Shown in pieces: positions 1 to 5,825 of a stretch of DNA of 7,259 nucleotides. The notes under the pieces were generated by a model. It saw only the letters and a program-made list of their open reading frames with translations. It did no database searches and had not been told where the DNA came from. The number at the start of each line of letters is the position of its first letter. Position 1 is the first letter of the stretch. The DNA lies in NCBI GenBank assembly GCA_003154555.1, contig PMDT01000121.1, forward strand, positions 1 through 7,259, given 5' to 3'. Source of the stretch: Spirochaetaceae bacterium (GTDB taxonomy: Bacteria; Spirochaetota; Spirochaetia; SZUA-6; Fen-1364). The position numbers and the translations under genes are program-made.

Positions 1-248
1 TTGACGAGGGTGATCAGCTCGATGATGTTGAGGAGCTTCCCTCCTTCCGCCCCGTTGTCGTCGCTTGCATGGACGACCTCCCGGGTGAAACCGCGCTCGC
101 TTGTGATGTACTTGGGCGGAATCCGGTTCAACGCGTACGCCGCCACGTCAAGCACAAAGGCGCGGGAAGGAGAGACTTCCTTCCGGTCCCTGAGGACGAT
201 CTTCACCGTCTCCAGGACGAGGTCTTCATTGTAGTTTTTCAACCGCAT
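1..248 (-). CDS. ComFB-family protein (late competence development family), 3' end cut by window
   Basis: Reading leftward from the ATG at 248, 82 residues are visible before the window edge; the C-terminus is missing. The N-terminus MRLKNYNEDLV matches the usual opening of ComFB proteins (hydrophobic-x-N-x-x-E-D-L-V). The central stretch LDVAAYALNRIPPKYITSE (residues 33-51) is the family core, whose hallmark is D-x-x-A-x-A-L-N-x-x-P-P-x-Y. Many family members carry a small cysteine cluster before this core. None is present here; the equivalent stretch (about residues 22-32) is RKEVSPSRAFV. ComFB is named from the Bacillus comF operon, but it is widespread in bacteria that are not known to be competent, and some homologues have been proposed to bind cyclic dinucleotides. 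Competence is therefore not implied. A GAGAAGG ribosome binding site (complement of 259-265) lies about 10 nt before the ATG and supports the start. The gene is divergent from the HAD hydrolase gene. Confidence 0.82.
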   Translation of the reverse strand, partial: MRLKNYNEDLVLETVKIVLRDRKEVSPSRAFVLDVAAYALNRIPPKYITSERGFTREVVHASDDNGAEGGKLLNIIELITLV

Positions 249-272
249 GCGTATTAGTCCTTCTCACTGATC

Positions 273-281
273 AATGTATCA
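273..281 (-). promoter_or_regulatory. Possible extended -10 promoter of the ComFB-family gene
   Basis: On the minus strand, TGATACATT reads as an extended -10 element (TGn followed by TACATT, 4 of 6 matches to TATAAT). A weak CTGAAG lies 17 nt upstream as a possible -35 (3 of 6). Transcription would begin near 266, giving a leader of about 18 nt that contains the GAGAAGG ribosome binding site. This is pattern matching only. Confidence 0.3.
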
Positions 282-287
282 CACCCA

Positions 288-316
288 TCGGCAACCTTCA
301 GTTTTTTTTCTATAGT
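288..316 (+). promoter_or_regulatory. Possible promoter of the HAD hydrolase-kinase pair
   Basis: TCGGCA (288-293, 4 of 6 to TTGACA), a 17-nt spacer containing a run of eight T (302-309), and TATAGT (311-316, 5 of 6 to TATAAT). The predicted transcription start, near 323, falls within a few bases of the ATG at 326, so the mRNA would be leaderless or nearly so. This fits the lack of any Shine-Dalgarno sequence before that ATG. It is one of few AT-rich patches in the window. Confidence 0.35.
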
Positions 317-325
317 AAACCTGCC

Positions 326-1012
326 ATGCAGACACCTCCCCGGGAGAAGCCGCTTCCCCCCCGAATTCGGGCCCTCATCTATGATTTCGACAATACCATC
401 GTCGGAACTGAGCGAATCAATGAAGAGCTGTTCGCGGGCCTCCTCCTGGGCGAGTTCGAGGTTCATCTCACCCCCCTCGAACAGGAGCTCCTTCACGGTC
501 TGCCCTGGAGCGGAGTTTTCGACTGGCTCGAGGAGAATCGCGGGCTCGACGGGCGGCGTCCCGAGATCTGGAGGAGGTTCATGGAGGTGAAGAGGGAGTC
601 CCTGCGCCGGCGGAAACCCCTCACTGGCACCGGATTGGACCTGATGTTCGCGCTGGCGGTGCCCCAGGCCATCGTGACCGGCTCCAGCCGCGATGAGCTG
701 CAAATGGTCATGGAGTCCATCGGCATGTCCGAGGACGGCTTTGCCGCCGTTCTCTGCGACGAGGATTGCGCCCGTGGAAAACCGCATCCGGAGGGTTACC
801 TGCGCGCGCTGGACCTGCTGCACGTTGAGGCCTCCGAGGCGCTGGTCTTCGAAGACTCGCGTCCCGGGATTGCCGCTGCGCGCATGGCGGGAATCACCGT
901 TGCTTTCATCTCCGAGCTCGCCTCCCGCGACAGGTCGGCCGAGGCGGACGTCTGCTTTCAGACCTTTGCCGATGCCTGGCAGGCCGTGAAGGACAGGACG
1001 GATGGAACCTGA
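326..1012 (+). CDS. HAD-superfamily hydrolase (phosphatase / beta-phosphoglucomutase-like)
   Basis: A 228-residue soluble protein with all four HAD motifs in order. Motif I is YDFDNTIVGTE, with nucleophile D20 and acid/base D22. Motif II is IVTGSSR, with T118. Motif III is the lysine in GKPHPEGY (K152). Motif IV is FEDSRPGI, with E176 and D177 for Mg2+. The helical segment between motifs I and II (about residues 30-100) is a C1-type cap, as in the phosphoglycolate phosphatase and beta-phosphoglucomutase subfamily, and the length is normal for that group. The motifs GKPHPEGYLRAL and FEDSRPGIAAARMAG are typical of it. Such proteins hydrolyse or transfer phosphate on small phosphorylated metabolites in the cytoplasm; the substrate cannot be read from sequence. 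The ATG at 326 lacks a clear ribosome binding site, but the frame runs well and HAD motif I begins only 19 residues in. The kinase-like gene starts 15 nt after the stop, so the two are probably co-transcribed. Confidence 0.9.
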   Translation: MQTPPREKPLPPRIRALIYDFDNTIVGTERINEELFAGLLLGEFEVHLTPLEQELLHGLPWSGVFDWLEENRGLDGRRPEIWRRFMEVKRESLRRRKPLTGTGLDLMFALAVPQAIVTGSSRDELQMVMESIGMSEDGFAAVLCDEDCARGKPHPEGYLRALDLLHVEASEALVFEDSRPGIAAARMAGITVAFISELASRDRSAEADVCFQTFADAWQAVKDRTDGT

Positions 1013-1027
1013 GACTAGGACTGCCCT

Positions 1028-2521
1028 ATGAGCCCGGGTGAGCTGCTCTCCGAGCGCTACGAGATCGTCCGGGAGCTGGGGAGGAGCCCCGCGGGTGCGA
1101 CGTACCTTGCCCGGGACACGGCCACCGGCCTCCCGGTGGCCGTCCGGCTGCTGCATCTCGGCCTCGTGGCGGACTGGAAGACGGTCGAGCTCTTCGAGCG
1201 TGAGGCCGCTGTGCTGAAGTCCCTGCACCACGCGCGGATACCCGCGTACGTGGATTCCTTCAGGGCGGACCTCGCGGGAGACCCCCGGTTTGTCCTGGTG
1301 CGGCAGTACATCGACGGCACCGATCTGCAGGAGATGGTGGACAACGGGTGGCGCGGGACAGAGGAGCAGATCCGCGGGATCGGCCGCCAGCTCGTGGAAG
1401 TCGTCTCGTACCTCCATTCACTGCGGCCGCCGGTGATCCACCGTGACATCAACCCCCGCAACATCGTCCAGCGCGTCGACAGTGAGATATTCCTGCTGGA
1501 CTTCGGCGGCGTGCAGGACGCCATCAGGCTGTCCATGGTTGTCACCAACACCATCGTCGGCACGCCGGGCTATACGCCCATGGAGCAGTTCGTCGGCCGG
1601 GCGAGCGCGCGCTCTGACCTGTACGCGGTGGCGGCCACCCTGCTCTTCCTGCTCACCCACAGGAACCCGGCGGACCTGCCCGTGAAGGAAATGAAGGTCG
1701 ATTTTGCCTCGGTGATCGAGATCTCCTCCGCGGGGCTGTCACGCGTTCTGGGCAACTGGCTGGAGCCGGACGAATCCAGGCGCACGCTTTCCATCGATGA
1801 CGCAATTGAGCTCCTTGAGCATCGCCTGCAGCCGCAGGTGCAGCAGCCGCGGACGGCGGAGCAGGATGGATCGACGTCCACGGTCCCCCTGGATCGGCCG
1901 CCGGGCGGCTCGCGGATCCTGCGCAGCGTGGAGGGAGACACGGTAAGCTTCCTCATCCCCGGCGGCGGCAGGGGCCGGGGGGCGCCCGCATTCGGCGGCT
2001 TCATCTTCTTCTGGATCATGTTCGGCGGCTTCTGGTCCTCCTCCTCGTTCCGCAGCGGCAGGATCCTGTCCACGACGCTCATGTCGCTTCCGTTCATCAT
2101 CATGGGCCTGAGCTCGATCTCCTGGATCGTCTCGTCGATATTCGGGAAACTGGGGATCGAAGTGGGTCAGGCCGGGCTTTCGTGGACGCGGCGGCTATTC
2201 TTCTTCTCCCGCCGGCGCTCCGTGCCCCTGGAGGACGTGGGGACGTGCCGGATCGAAGAGGGGCGCATGTCGCGCTCCCGGTCGCGAGGCATGTGGGGCG
2301 ACGCGTGGGGGGACATGGGCCGTTATCGCCGCGACCGCGGCTGGGGCGACCTGCCGCGCTCCCGCGACCGCAGCCGGTCCGGCAGTCGGCTCACCCTCGA
2401 TGTCGGCATCACCACGCTCCGCTTCGGTGAGAACCTCTCCGAGCGCGAACGGGAGTGGTTGCGTGACGCGTTGAATGAAGAGATCCGAAAGGCGCGCGCG
2501 GCGCGGAAAGAAATCGGCTGA
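1028..2521 (+). CDS. Membrane-anchored Ser/Thr protein kinase-like protein, probably atypical or pseudokinase
   Basis: A 497-residue protein. Residues 11-265 form a Hanks-type kinase domain: glycine loop LGRSPAGATYLARD (17-30), beta-3 VAVRLL (37-42), alpha-C FEREAAVL (56-63), catalytic loop HRDINPRN (138-145), metal-binding DFG (158-160), activation-segment end GTPGYTPMEQ (178-187) and alpha-F DLYAVAA (197-203). Three ATP-handling positions deviate. The middle glycine of GxGxxG is S20, the beta-3 lysine is R40, and the catalytic-loop lysine (HRDxK) is N142. D140, N145 and D158 are kept. After a Gln/Pro/Gly-rich linker (about 268-318) come two hydrophobic segments (about 320-340 and 346-372), likely membrane spans. 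The C-terminus begins EVGQAGLSWTRRLFFFSRR, has an Arg/Ser/Trp/Gly-rich insert (about 413-453) and ends in a charged helix. Similar tails occur on other bacterial kinases of this type. AGGA (1017-1020) lies 7 nt before the ATG. Fold assignment is firm; activity is uncertain. Confidence 0.88.
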   Translation: MSPGELLSERYEIVRELGRSPAGATYLARDTATGLPVAVRLLHLGLVADWKTVELFEREAAVLKSLHHARIPAYVDSFRADLAGDPRFVLVRQYIDGTDLQEMVDNGWRGTEEQIRGIGRQLVEVVSYLHSLRPPVIHRDINPRNIVQRVDSEIFLLDFGGVQDAIRLSMVVTNTIVGTPGYTPMEQFVGRASARSDLYAVAATLLFLLTHRNPADLPVKEMKVDFASVIEISSAGLSRVLGNWLEPDESRRTLSIDDAIELLEHRLQPQVQQPRTAEQDGSTSTVPLDRPPGGSRILRSVEGDTVSFLIPGGGRGRGAPAFGGFIFFWIMFGGFWSSSSFRSGRILSTTLMSLPFIIMGLSSISWIVSSIFGKLGIEVGQAGLSWTRRLFFFSRRRSVPLEDVGTCRIEEGRMSRSRSRGMWGDAWGDMGRYRRDRGWGDLPRSRDRSRSGSRLTLDVGITTLRFGENLSEREREWLRDALNEEIRKARAARKEIG

Positions 2522-2576
2522 GTCTGGCGGCGATGTCCCGTGCATGGGGTTCGCAATTGCCATCTCCGGCGCGGGA

Positions 2577-2613
2577 TCCACCCAGCAGGCCTTTTACACG
2601 GCCTGCTGGTGGA
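2577..2613. terminator. Hairpin between convergent genes, candidate bidirectional terminator
   Basis: A perfect 10-bp stem CCAGCAGGCC / GGCCTGCTGG (2582-2591 with 2600-2609) has the 8-nt loop TTTTACAC. Allowing one bulged C at 2583 extends it to 14 pairs from 2577 to 2613. It sits between the kinase-like stop (2521) and the lipoprotein stop (2630), where both genes would need to end transcription. Neither strand has a T-tract after the stem, so it is not a textbook intrinsic terminator. It could also protect the 3' ends of the mRNAs. Confidence 0.6.
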
Positions 2614-2629
2614 GGTCTCTGAGGATCAG

Positions 2630-2995
2630 TTACTGTCTATTGTAGATTTCGACGTAGCCGCTGCTGTCGGTATAGGTCAGCGTGTTGTTCCAATTGCTGA
2701 ATGTTGGTGTGATGGTGGTGCTGGTGGCGATAAAGCCGAAGAACGACCCCGTGAGCGTGTAAGCGCTGCCGCTTCGCGACCAGACTCCCGAGTTCGCCGT
2801 GACGCCGGCAGTGGACCCGGTGTAGGTCGTCGCGGTGAAGGTGACAACGGTGACGAGCACCGGAGTTGATCCATTGACGGACGCCTGCTGCCAGCTGCCG
2901 ACAATGGCGTCAGCTCCCGTGAACAGGTTGCTGCAGCCTGCAAGCACAAGCAAAAGCAGGGAGATGGCCCCGACAATTCCGATAATCTTTTTCAT
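2630..2995 (-). CDS. Small secreted lipoprotein, lipocalin-like beta-rich domain, function unknown
   Basis: A 121-residue protein with a classic lipoprotein signal: MKKIIGIVGA, a hydrophobic core, then LAGC with the lipidated cysteine at residue 21. The mature part of about 100 residues is rich in Thr, Ser and Gly with alternating hydrophobic residues, as in a small beta-barrel or beta-sandwich. An early GSW (33-35) recalls the G-x-W of lipocalin-like proteins, and a later SGVWSRSGSAYTLTG fits a repeated 'G-x-W...Y-x-L' strand pattern. I do not recognise a specific family. The ATG at 2995 is chosen because GAGGAGG lies just upstream and the positively charged MKK start fits a signal peptide; the frame is open to an ATG at 3025 without such support. 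The gene is a monocistron: convergent with the kinase-like gene and divergent from pstS. It probably resides in the periplasm or at the outer membrane. Confidence 0.82.
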   Translation of the reverse strand: MKKIIGIVGAISLLLLVLAGCSNLFTGADAIVGSWQQASVNGSTPVLVTVVTFTATTYTGSTAGVTANSGVWSRSGSAYTLTGSFFGFIATSTTITPTFSNWNNTLTYTDSSGYVEIYNRQ

Positions 2996-3014
2996 GATTC
3001 CTCCTCGTGGAATG

Positions 3015-3043
3015 TTGAAACACAAATGTCTCGATCAGAGATT
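3015..3043 (+). promoter_or_regulatory. Weak promoter candidate upstream of the structured pstS leader
   Basis: TTGAAA (3015-3020, 5 of 6 to TTGACA), a 17-nt spacer, and GAGATT (3038-3043, only 3 of 6 to TATAAT). Transcription would begin near 3050, just before the run of inverted repeats that ends in the T-tract hairpin. The -10 element is poor, so this is a low-confidence call. Confidence 0.2.
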
Positions 3044-3053
3044 CCGCATTTCA

Positions 3054-3111
3054 GGGCCGGGCGTCCGTACGCTGACGCACAGAGGCCCGCCCGCGCGAAG
3101 CGGGCTTTCTT
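3054..3111 (+). ncRNA. Candidate structured leader or small RNA ending in an intrinsic terminator
   Basis: Inverted repeats are packed into 58 nt. An outer stem GGGCC (3054-3058) / GGCCC (3084-3088) encloses a hairpin GCGTC (3061-3065) / GACGC (3074-3078). Directly abutting is the T-tract hairpin at 3089-3111. A second GCCCGC copy (3085-3090) could pair with GCGGGC (3100-3105) instead, which would exclude the outer stem, so two alternative folds exist. No known riboswitch class is recognised. GC-rich DNA forms short stems by chance, so this is tentative. Confidence 0.3.
3089..3111 (+). terminator. Intrinsic terminator-like hairpin 5' of pstS
   Basis: A perfect 6-bp GC stem GCCCGC (3089-3094) / GCGGGC (3100-3105) with the 5-nt loop GCGAA is followed at once by TTTCTT (3106-3111). 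This is the standard layout of a rho-independent terminator on the plus strand. No plus-strand gene ends nearby; the closest upstream one is the kinase-like gene, 568 nt away. It may stop read-through into pst, end a small RNA, or act as an attenuator. Confidence 0.6.
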
Positions 3112-3138
3112 GACACCGGTCCGGTAATCGACAACACT
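3110..3138 (+). promoter_or_regulatory. Candidate pst operon promoter with consensus -35
   Basis: TTGACA (3110-3115) matches the -35 consensus exactly and overlaps the end of the terminator T-tract. At 17 nt spacing the -10 would be AACACT (3133-3138), only 3 of 6. The spacer begins with an 11-nt palindrome ACCGGTCCGGT (3115-3125) that could be an operator. I see no recognisable Pho box. A weak -10 would suit an activator-dependent promoter, but that is inference. Confidence 0.35.
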
Positions 3139-3145
3139 GCCACCC

Positions 3146-4048
3146 GTGTCGGGCAAGGGATGCACGCGGATGCTGGCCGTGGTCTGTCTGTCAGCGGCAT
3201 TCATTGCAGGATGCGCGGGCGGGAGGTCAGGGAAGGCGACCGGTGCCCCGCAACCCGTCCTGTCCCTCCAGAACACTGGATCCGATACACTTGTGAACCT
3301 CGCCCTTGCCTGGGCGGAGCGCTACATGACGCTGCGGCCGCAGGTGCGCATCTCCGTCACCGGCGGCGGCTCGGGCACGGGCATCGCGTCCCTTATCAAC
3401 GGCACCATCCAGATCGCCAATGCGTCACGTGAGATGTCGGCGGAGGAGATCGCCCAGGCGCGAAAGAACGGCATCGAGCCTGTCAGGTTCACCGTCGCGC
3501 TGGACGCCATCGCTGTTGTGGAAAACCCGCACAACCCCGTCAACGGGCTCACCCTGGGCCAGATCGCCAGCATGTACGTCGGGGCGGTCACACGGTGGAG
3601 CGCGATCGGTGGAGAAGACCGACCCGTGGTCCTTCTGTCGCGCGAATCCAATTCCGGCACCTACGTCTATTTCCTGGAGCAGGTGTTGCGTGGTGGCGAT
3701 GCAAAAGGCACGGCGCTCTTTTCGCCGGAGACGCTCCTGATGCCGTCATCGGAGGGCATCAGCGCGGAGATACGCCAGAACCCCAATGCCATCGGGTATG
3801 ACGGCCTGGGCTACGTCACCGCCGACCAGAAGATGATCGCTGTTGCGCGCACGGCCGACGGCCCCTACGTGCTGCCCTCCGCGCGGACGGTCCTGGACAA
3901 GAGCTACCCCATTTCCCGGCCTCTCTACATGTACACGGCCGGGCAGCCGACGGGCCTGGTCAGGGAATACCTGGACTGGGTGAGGACCGATGGCCAGGAG
4001 CTCGTCACGCCGCTGGGTTTCGTGCCGCTCGCGGGGAGCGGGCAATGA
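3146..4048 (+). CDS. pstS: Phosphate ABC transporter substrate-binding lipoprotein PstS
   Basis: A 300-residue lipoprotein that binds inorganic phosphate outside the inner membrane and delivers it to the PstCA channel. The signal peptide ends in IAGC, with C23 lipidated. Phosphate-site segments typical of PstS are present in order: TGSDT (44-48), GGGSGTGI (73-80), NASREM (92-97), LSRESNSGTYVYF (164-176, the R-x-x-x-SGT signature) and IGYDGLGY (216-223). The start is uncertain. The GTG at 3146 supplies the basic residues K4 and R8 expected before the hydrophobic core but has no clear ribosome binding site. The ATG at 3170 has AAGGGA (3155-3160) upstream but would give a signal peptide with no positive charge. 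I prefer 3146. The stop overlaps the pstC start by 4 nt (ATGA). It is the first gene of a five-gene pst operon. Confidence 0.95.
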   Translation: MSGKGCTRMLAVVCLSAAFIAGCAGGRSGKATGAPQPVLSLQNTGSDTLVNLALAWAERYMTLRPQVRISVTGGGSGTGIASLINGTIQIANASREMSAEEIAQARKNGIEPVRFTVALDAIAVVENPHNPVNGLTLGQIASMYVGAVTRWSAIGGEDRPVVLLSRESNSGTYVYFLEQVLRGGDAKGTALFSPETLLMPSSEGISAEIRQNPNAIGYDGLGYVTADQKMIAVARTADGPYVLPSARTVLDKSYPISRPLYMYTAGQPTGLVREYLDWVRTDGQELVTPLGFVPLAGSGQ

Positions 4049-4983
4049 GCAATCCGTCGACCGTGAAAACGCGAGCGTCCGGCCCGACGCGGCTCAGGCG
4101 ACGGACGCGCGTCTCCGAGTTCGCGCTGGAGACGCTTATCCGCGTTCTCGGCTTTTCGACCATCGGCTTCGTGCTGCTCATCTTCCTTTTCCTGCTGCGG
4201 GAGGGTTTGCCTGCCTTTTTCCAGGTTTCTCCGGCAGCGCTTTTCTCCACCCACTGGTATCCCACGTACGGCTTCTTCGGCACGCTGCCGCTGATATTGG
4301 GATCGCTCCTGGTGACGCTGCTCGCCATCGTCATCGCGCTCCCCCTGGGCGTCGCGACCGCGGTGTTCGTCCGGGAGGTTGCGCCGCAGTGGACGCGTGA
4401 GATCCTGAAGCCGGTCATCGAGGTCCTGGCGGGCGTGCCTTCCGTGGTGCTGGGATTCTTCGGCATGACATTCGTCGCCCCGCTCGTGCGGGAAGTGCTG
4501 GGAGCGCCCACGGGTCTCACGGCATTCTCCGGGGCGCTCATCCTTGCCTACATGGCGCTGCCGACCATCATCACCGTCGCGGAAGACGCCCTGGATTCCG
4601 TGCCCAGGAGCCTGCGGGACGCGGGGCTCGCAATGGGGGCCACCCGCTGGCAGACGATCTGGCGGGTCGTCGTGCCCGGAGCCCGCTCGGGCATTCTCAC
4701 GGCGGTCATGCTGGGCATGGGCCGGGCAATCGGTGAGACGATGGCGGTGATGATGGTCACCGGCAACGCGGCGGTCATGCCGACATCGCTTGTCTCCCTG
4801 TTCCGCCCCATCCGCACGATGACGGCAACCATTGCCGCGGAGATGGGCGAGGTTGCCCGGGGCAGCACGCACTATCACATGCTCTTCGGCATCGGCATCA
4901 TCCTGTTCATCCTCACGTTCCTCATCAATCTTGCCGCGGCCTCCGCGATCTTCCAGAAGAAGCGCAAAGGGGGACTGCGGTGA
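4045..4983 (+). CDS. pstC: Phosphate ABC transporter permease PstC
   Basis: A 312-residue inner-membrane permease, one half of the phosphate channel. The basic N-terminus (residues 8-22, rich in Arg) is followed by a first span (about 33-52), a periplasmic stretch with STHWYPTYGFFGTLPLI, which is typical of PstC, and further spans near 83-108, 122-148, 160-180, 215-240 and 278-303. The cytoplasmic EAA loop that docks on the ATPase is clear: EDALDSVPRSLRDAGLAMGA (180-199), followed by TRWQTIWRVVVPGARSGI. The motif GRAIGETMAV (226-235) is characteristic of PstC/PstA permeases. The ATG overlaps the pstS stop by 4 nt, and GGGGAG (4033-4038) serves as ribosome binding site. The order S-C-A-B identifies this copy as PstC rather than PstA. 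Confidence 0.96.
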   Translation: MSNPSTVKTRASGPTRLRRRTRVSEFALETLIRVLGFSTIGFVLLIFLFLLREGLPAFFQVSPAALFSTHWYPTYGFFGTLPLILGSLLVTLLAIVIALPLGVATAVFVREVAPQWTREILKPVIEVLAGVPSVVLGFFGMTFVAPLVREVLGAPTGLTAFSGALILAYMALPTIITVAEDALDSVPRSLRDAGLAMGATRWQTIWRVVVPGARSGILTAVMLGMGRAIGETMAVMMVTGNAAVMPTSLVSLFRPIRTMTATIAAEMGEVARGSTHYHMLFGIGIILFILTFLINLAAASAIFQKKRKGGLR

Positions 4984-5825
4984 ACAGGGCCCTCGTCCAG
5001 CGGCTGGGATTCGCATTCCTGGGGCTCATCACCTTCGTGGTCGTCGTGCCGATCCTTCTCGTGATCGGGGTGATCGTCGCCCGGGGAATCGTGGCCATCA
5101 ACTGGCAGTTCCTCACCACGATGCCGCACGGGGGCATGAAGGAGGGCGGTATTCTCCCGGCCATCGTCGGCACGCTTCTCCTCACGCTCGGCACGGCGCT
5201 GGTGGCGGTACCCATCGGGGTCGGCGGCGCGGTGTACCTGTCCGAATACGCACGGGACACGCGGCTCACCCGCGCCATCAGGCTGGCGATCGTCAATCTC
5301 GCCGGTATTCCTTCTATAGTGTATGGCCTTTTCGGCCTGGGCATGTTTGTCCTGTTCTTCCGGTTCGGCACATCGATACTCGCCGGGTCGCTCACGCTGG
5401 CCATCATGACCCTGCCCGTCATCATCAGCACGGCGGAAGAAGCCCTGCGCGCCGTGCCGCAGGAGTTCCGCACGGTCTCCGCCAGCCTGGGAGGCACGCG
5501 CTGGCAGGGCATCCGTACCATCGTCCTGCCCCAGGCCCTGCCCGGCATCATCACGGGCGTGATCCTCGGGCTGCTGCGCGCCGCGGGGGAGACAGCCCCG
5601 ATCCTGTTCACTGTCGCCGCGTTCTACCTGCCGCGACTCCCCAGCTCGCCGATGGACCAGACAATGACCCTCCCCTATCACCTGTACGTCATCAGCACGC
5701 AGGTGCCGGGCATGCCGCTTTCCATACAGTACGGCACGGCGCTCGTCCTGCTGGCGCTCGTCCTCTCGCTCAACATCGTGGCGTCAGTCATCCGGCGGCA
5801 CTTCAGGAGGAAGCGGCAATGGTAG
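4980..5825 (+). CDS. pstA: Phosphate ABC transporter permease PstA
   Basis: A 281-residue inner-membrane permease that pairs with PstC. The first span (about 9-35) is followed by the PstA-type periplasmic segment INWQFLTTMPHGGMKEGGI (40-58), in which a 'GGM..GGI' turn is typical. The PstA hallmark NLAGIPSIVYGLFGLG (106-121) comes next. The EAA loop is EEALRAVPQEFRTVSASLGG (153-172), followed by TRWQGIRTIVLPQALPGI. A conserved RAAGETAPILF (200-210) precedes the last spans. The start is a GTG that overlaps the pstC stop by 4 nt (GTGA), with AGGGGGA (4968-4974) as a good ribosome binding site. Codon use and GC content look like those of its neighbours. The 3' end overlaps the next ATPase gene by 7 nt. 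Confidence 0.96.
   Translation: MNRALVQRLGFAFLGLITFVVVVPILLVIGVIVARGIVAINWQFLTTMPHGGMKEGGILPAIVGTLLLTLGTALVAVPIGVGGAVYLSEYARDTRLTRAIRLAIVNLAGIPSIVYGLFGLGMFVLFFRFGTSILAGSLTLAIMTLPVIISTAEEALRAVPQEFRTVSASLGGTRWQGIRTIVLPQALPGIITGVILGLLRAAGETAPILFTVAAFYLPRLPSSPMDQTMTLPYHLYVISTQVPGMPLSIQYGTALVLLALVLSLNIVASVIRRHFRRKRQW

Noticed and set aside
302..309. Run of eight T as a terminator T-tract
   Set aside because: No stable hairpin precedes it on the plus strand; it fits better as the AT-rich spacer of the promoter before the HAD gene.
254..1417. Long open frame of 387 codons on the minus strand opposite the HAD and kinase-like genes
   Set aside because: It lies opposite two genes with clear family motifs; GC-rich codon bias leaves the opposite strand free of stops, and its translation is Arg/Gly/His/Leu-rich without any recognisable domain.
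2413..2480. Frameshift or fusion in the C-terminal part of the kinase-like gene, suggested by its Arg/Ser-rich insert
   Set aside because: The frame stays open through structured segments on both sides (SWTRRLFFF and LTLDVGITTLRFGENLSERE), so the insert is an in-frame low-complexity loop.
3925..5016. Long minus-strand open frame opposite pstS and pstC
   Set aside because: Its product is a compositionally odd Arg/Asp/His/Gln-rich string, the mirror image of membrane-protein codons, and the plus strand is unambiguous pstC.
4875..5681. Minus-strand open frame opposite pstA
   Set aside because: Same shadow effect over a well-conserved permease; no domain and no ribosome binding site of note.
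4832..5818. In-frame upstream extension of the first Pst ATPase (open for about 330 codons)
   Set aside because: This stretch is the wrong frame of pstC and pstA. The true start at 5819 has AGGAGG at the right distance and gives a normal PstB length.
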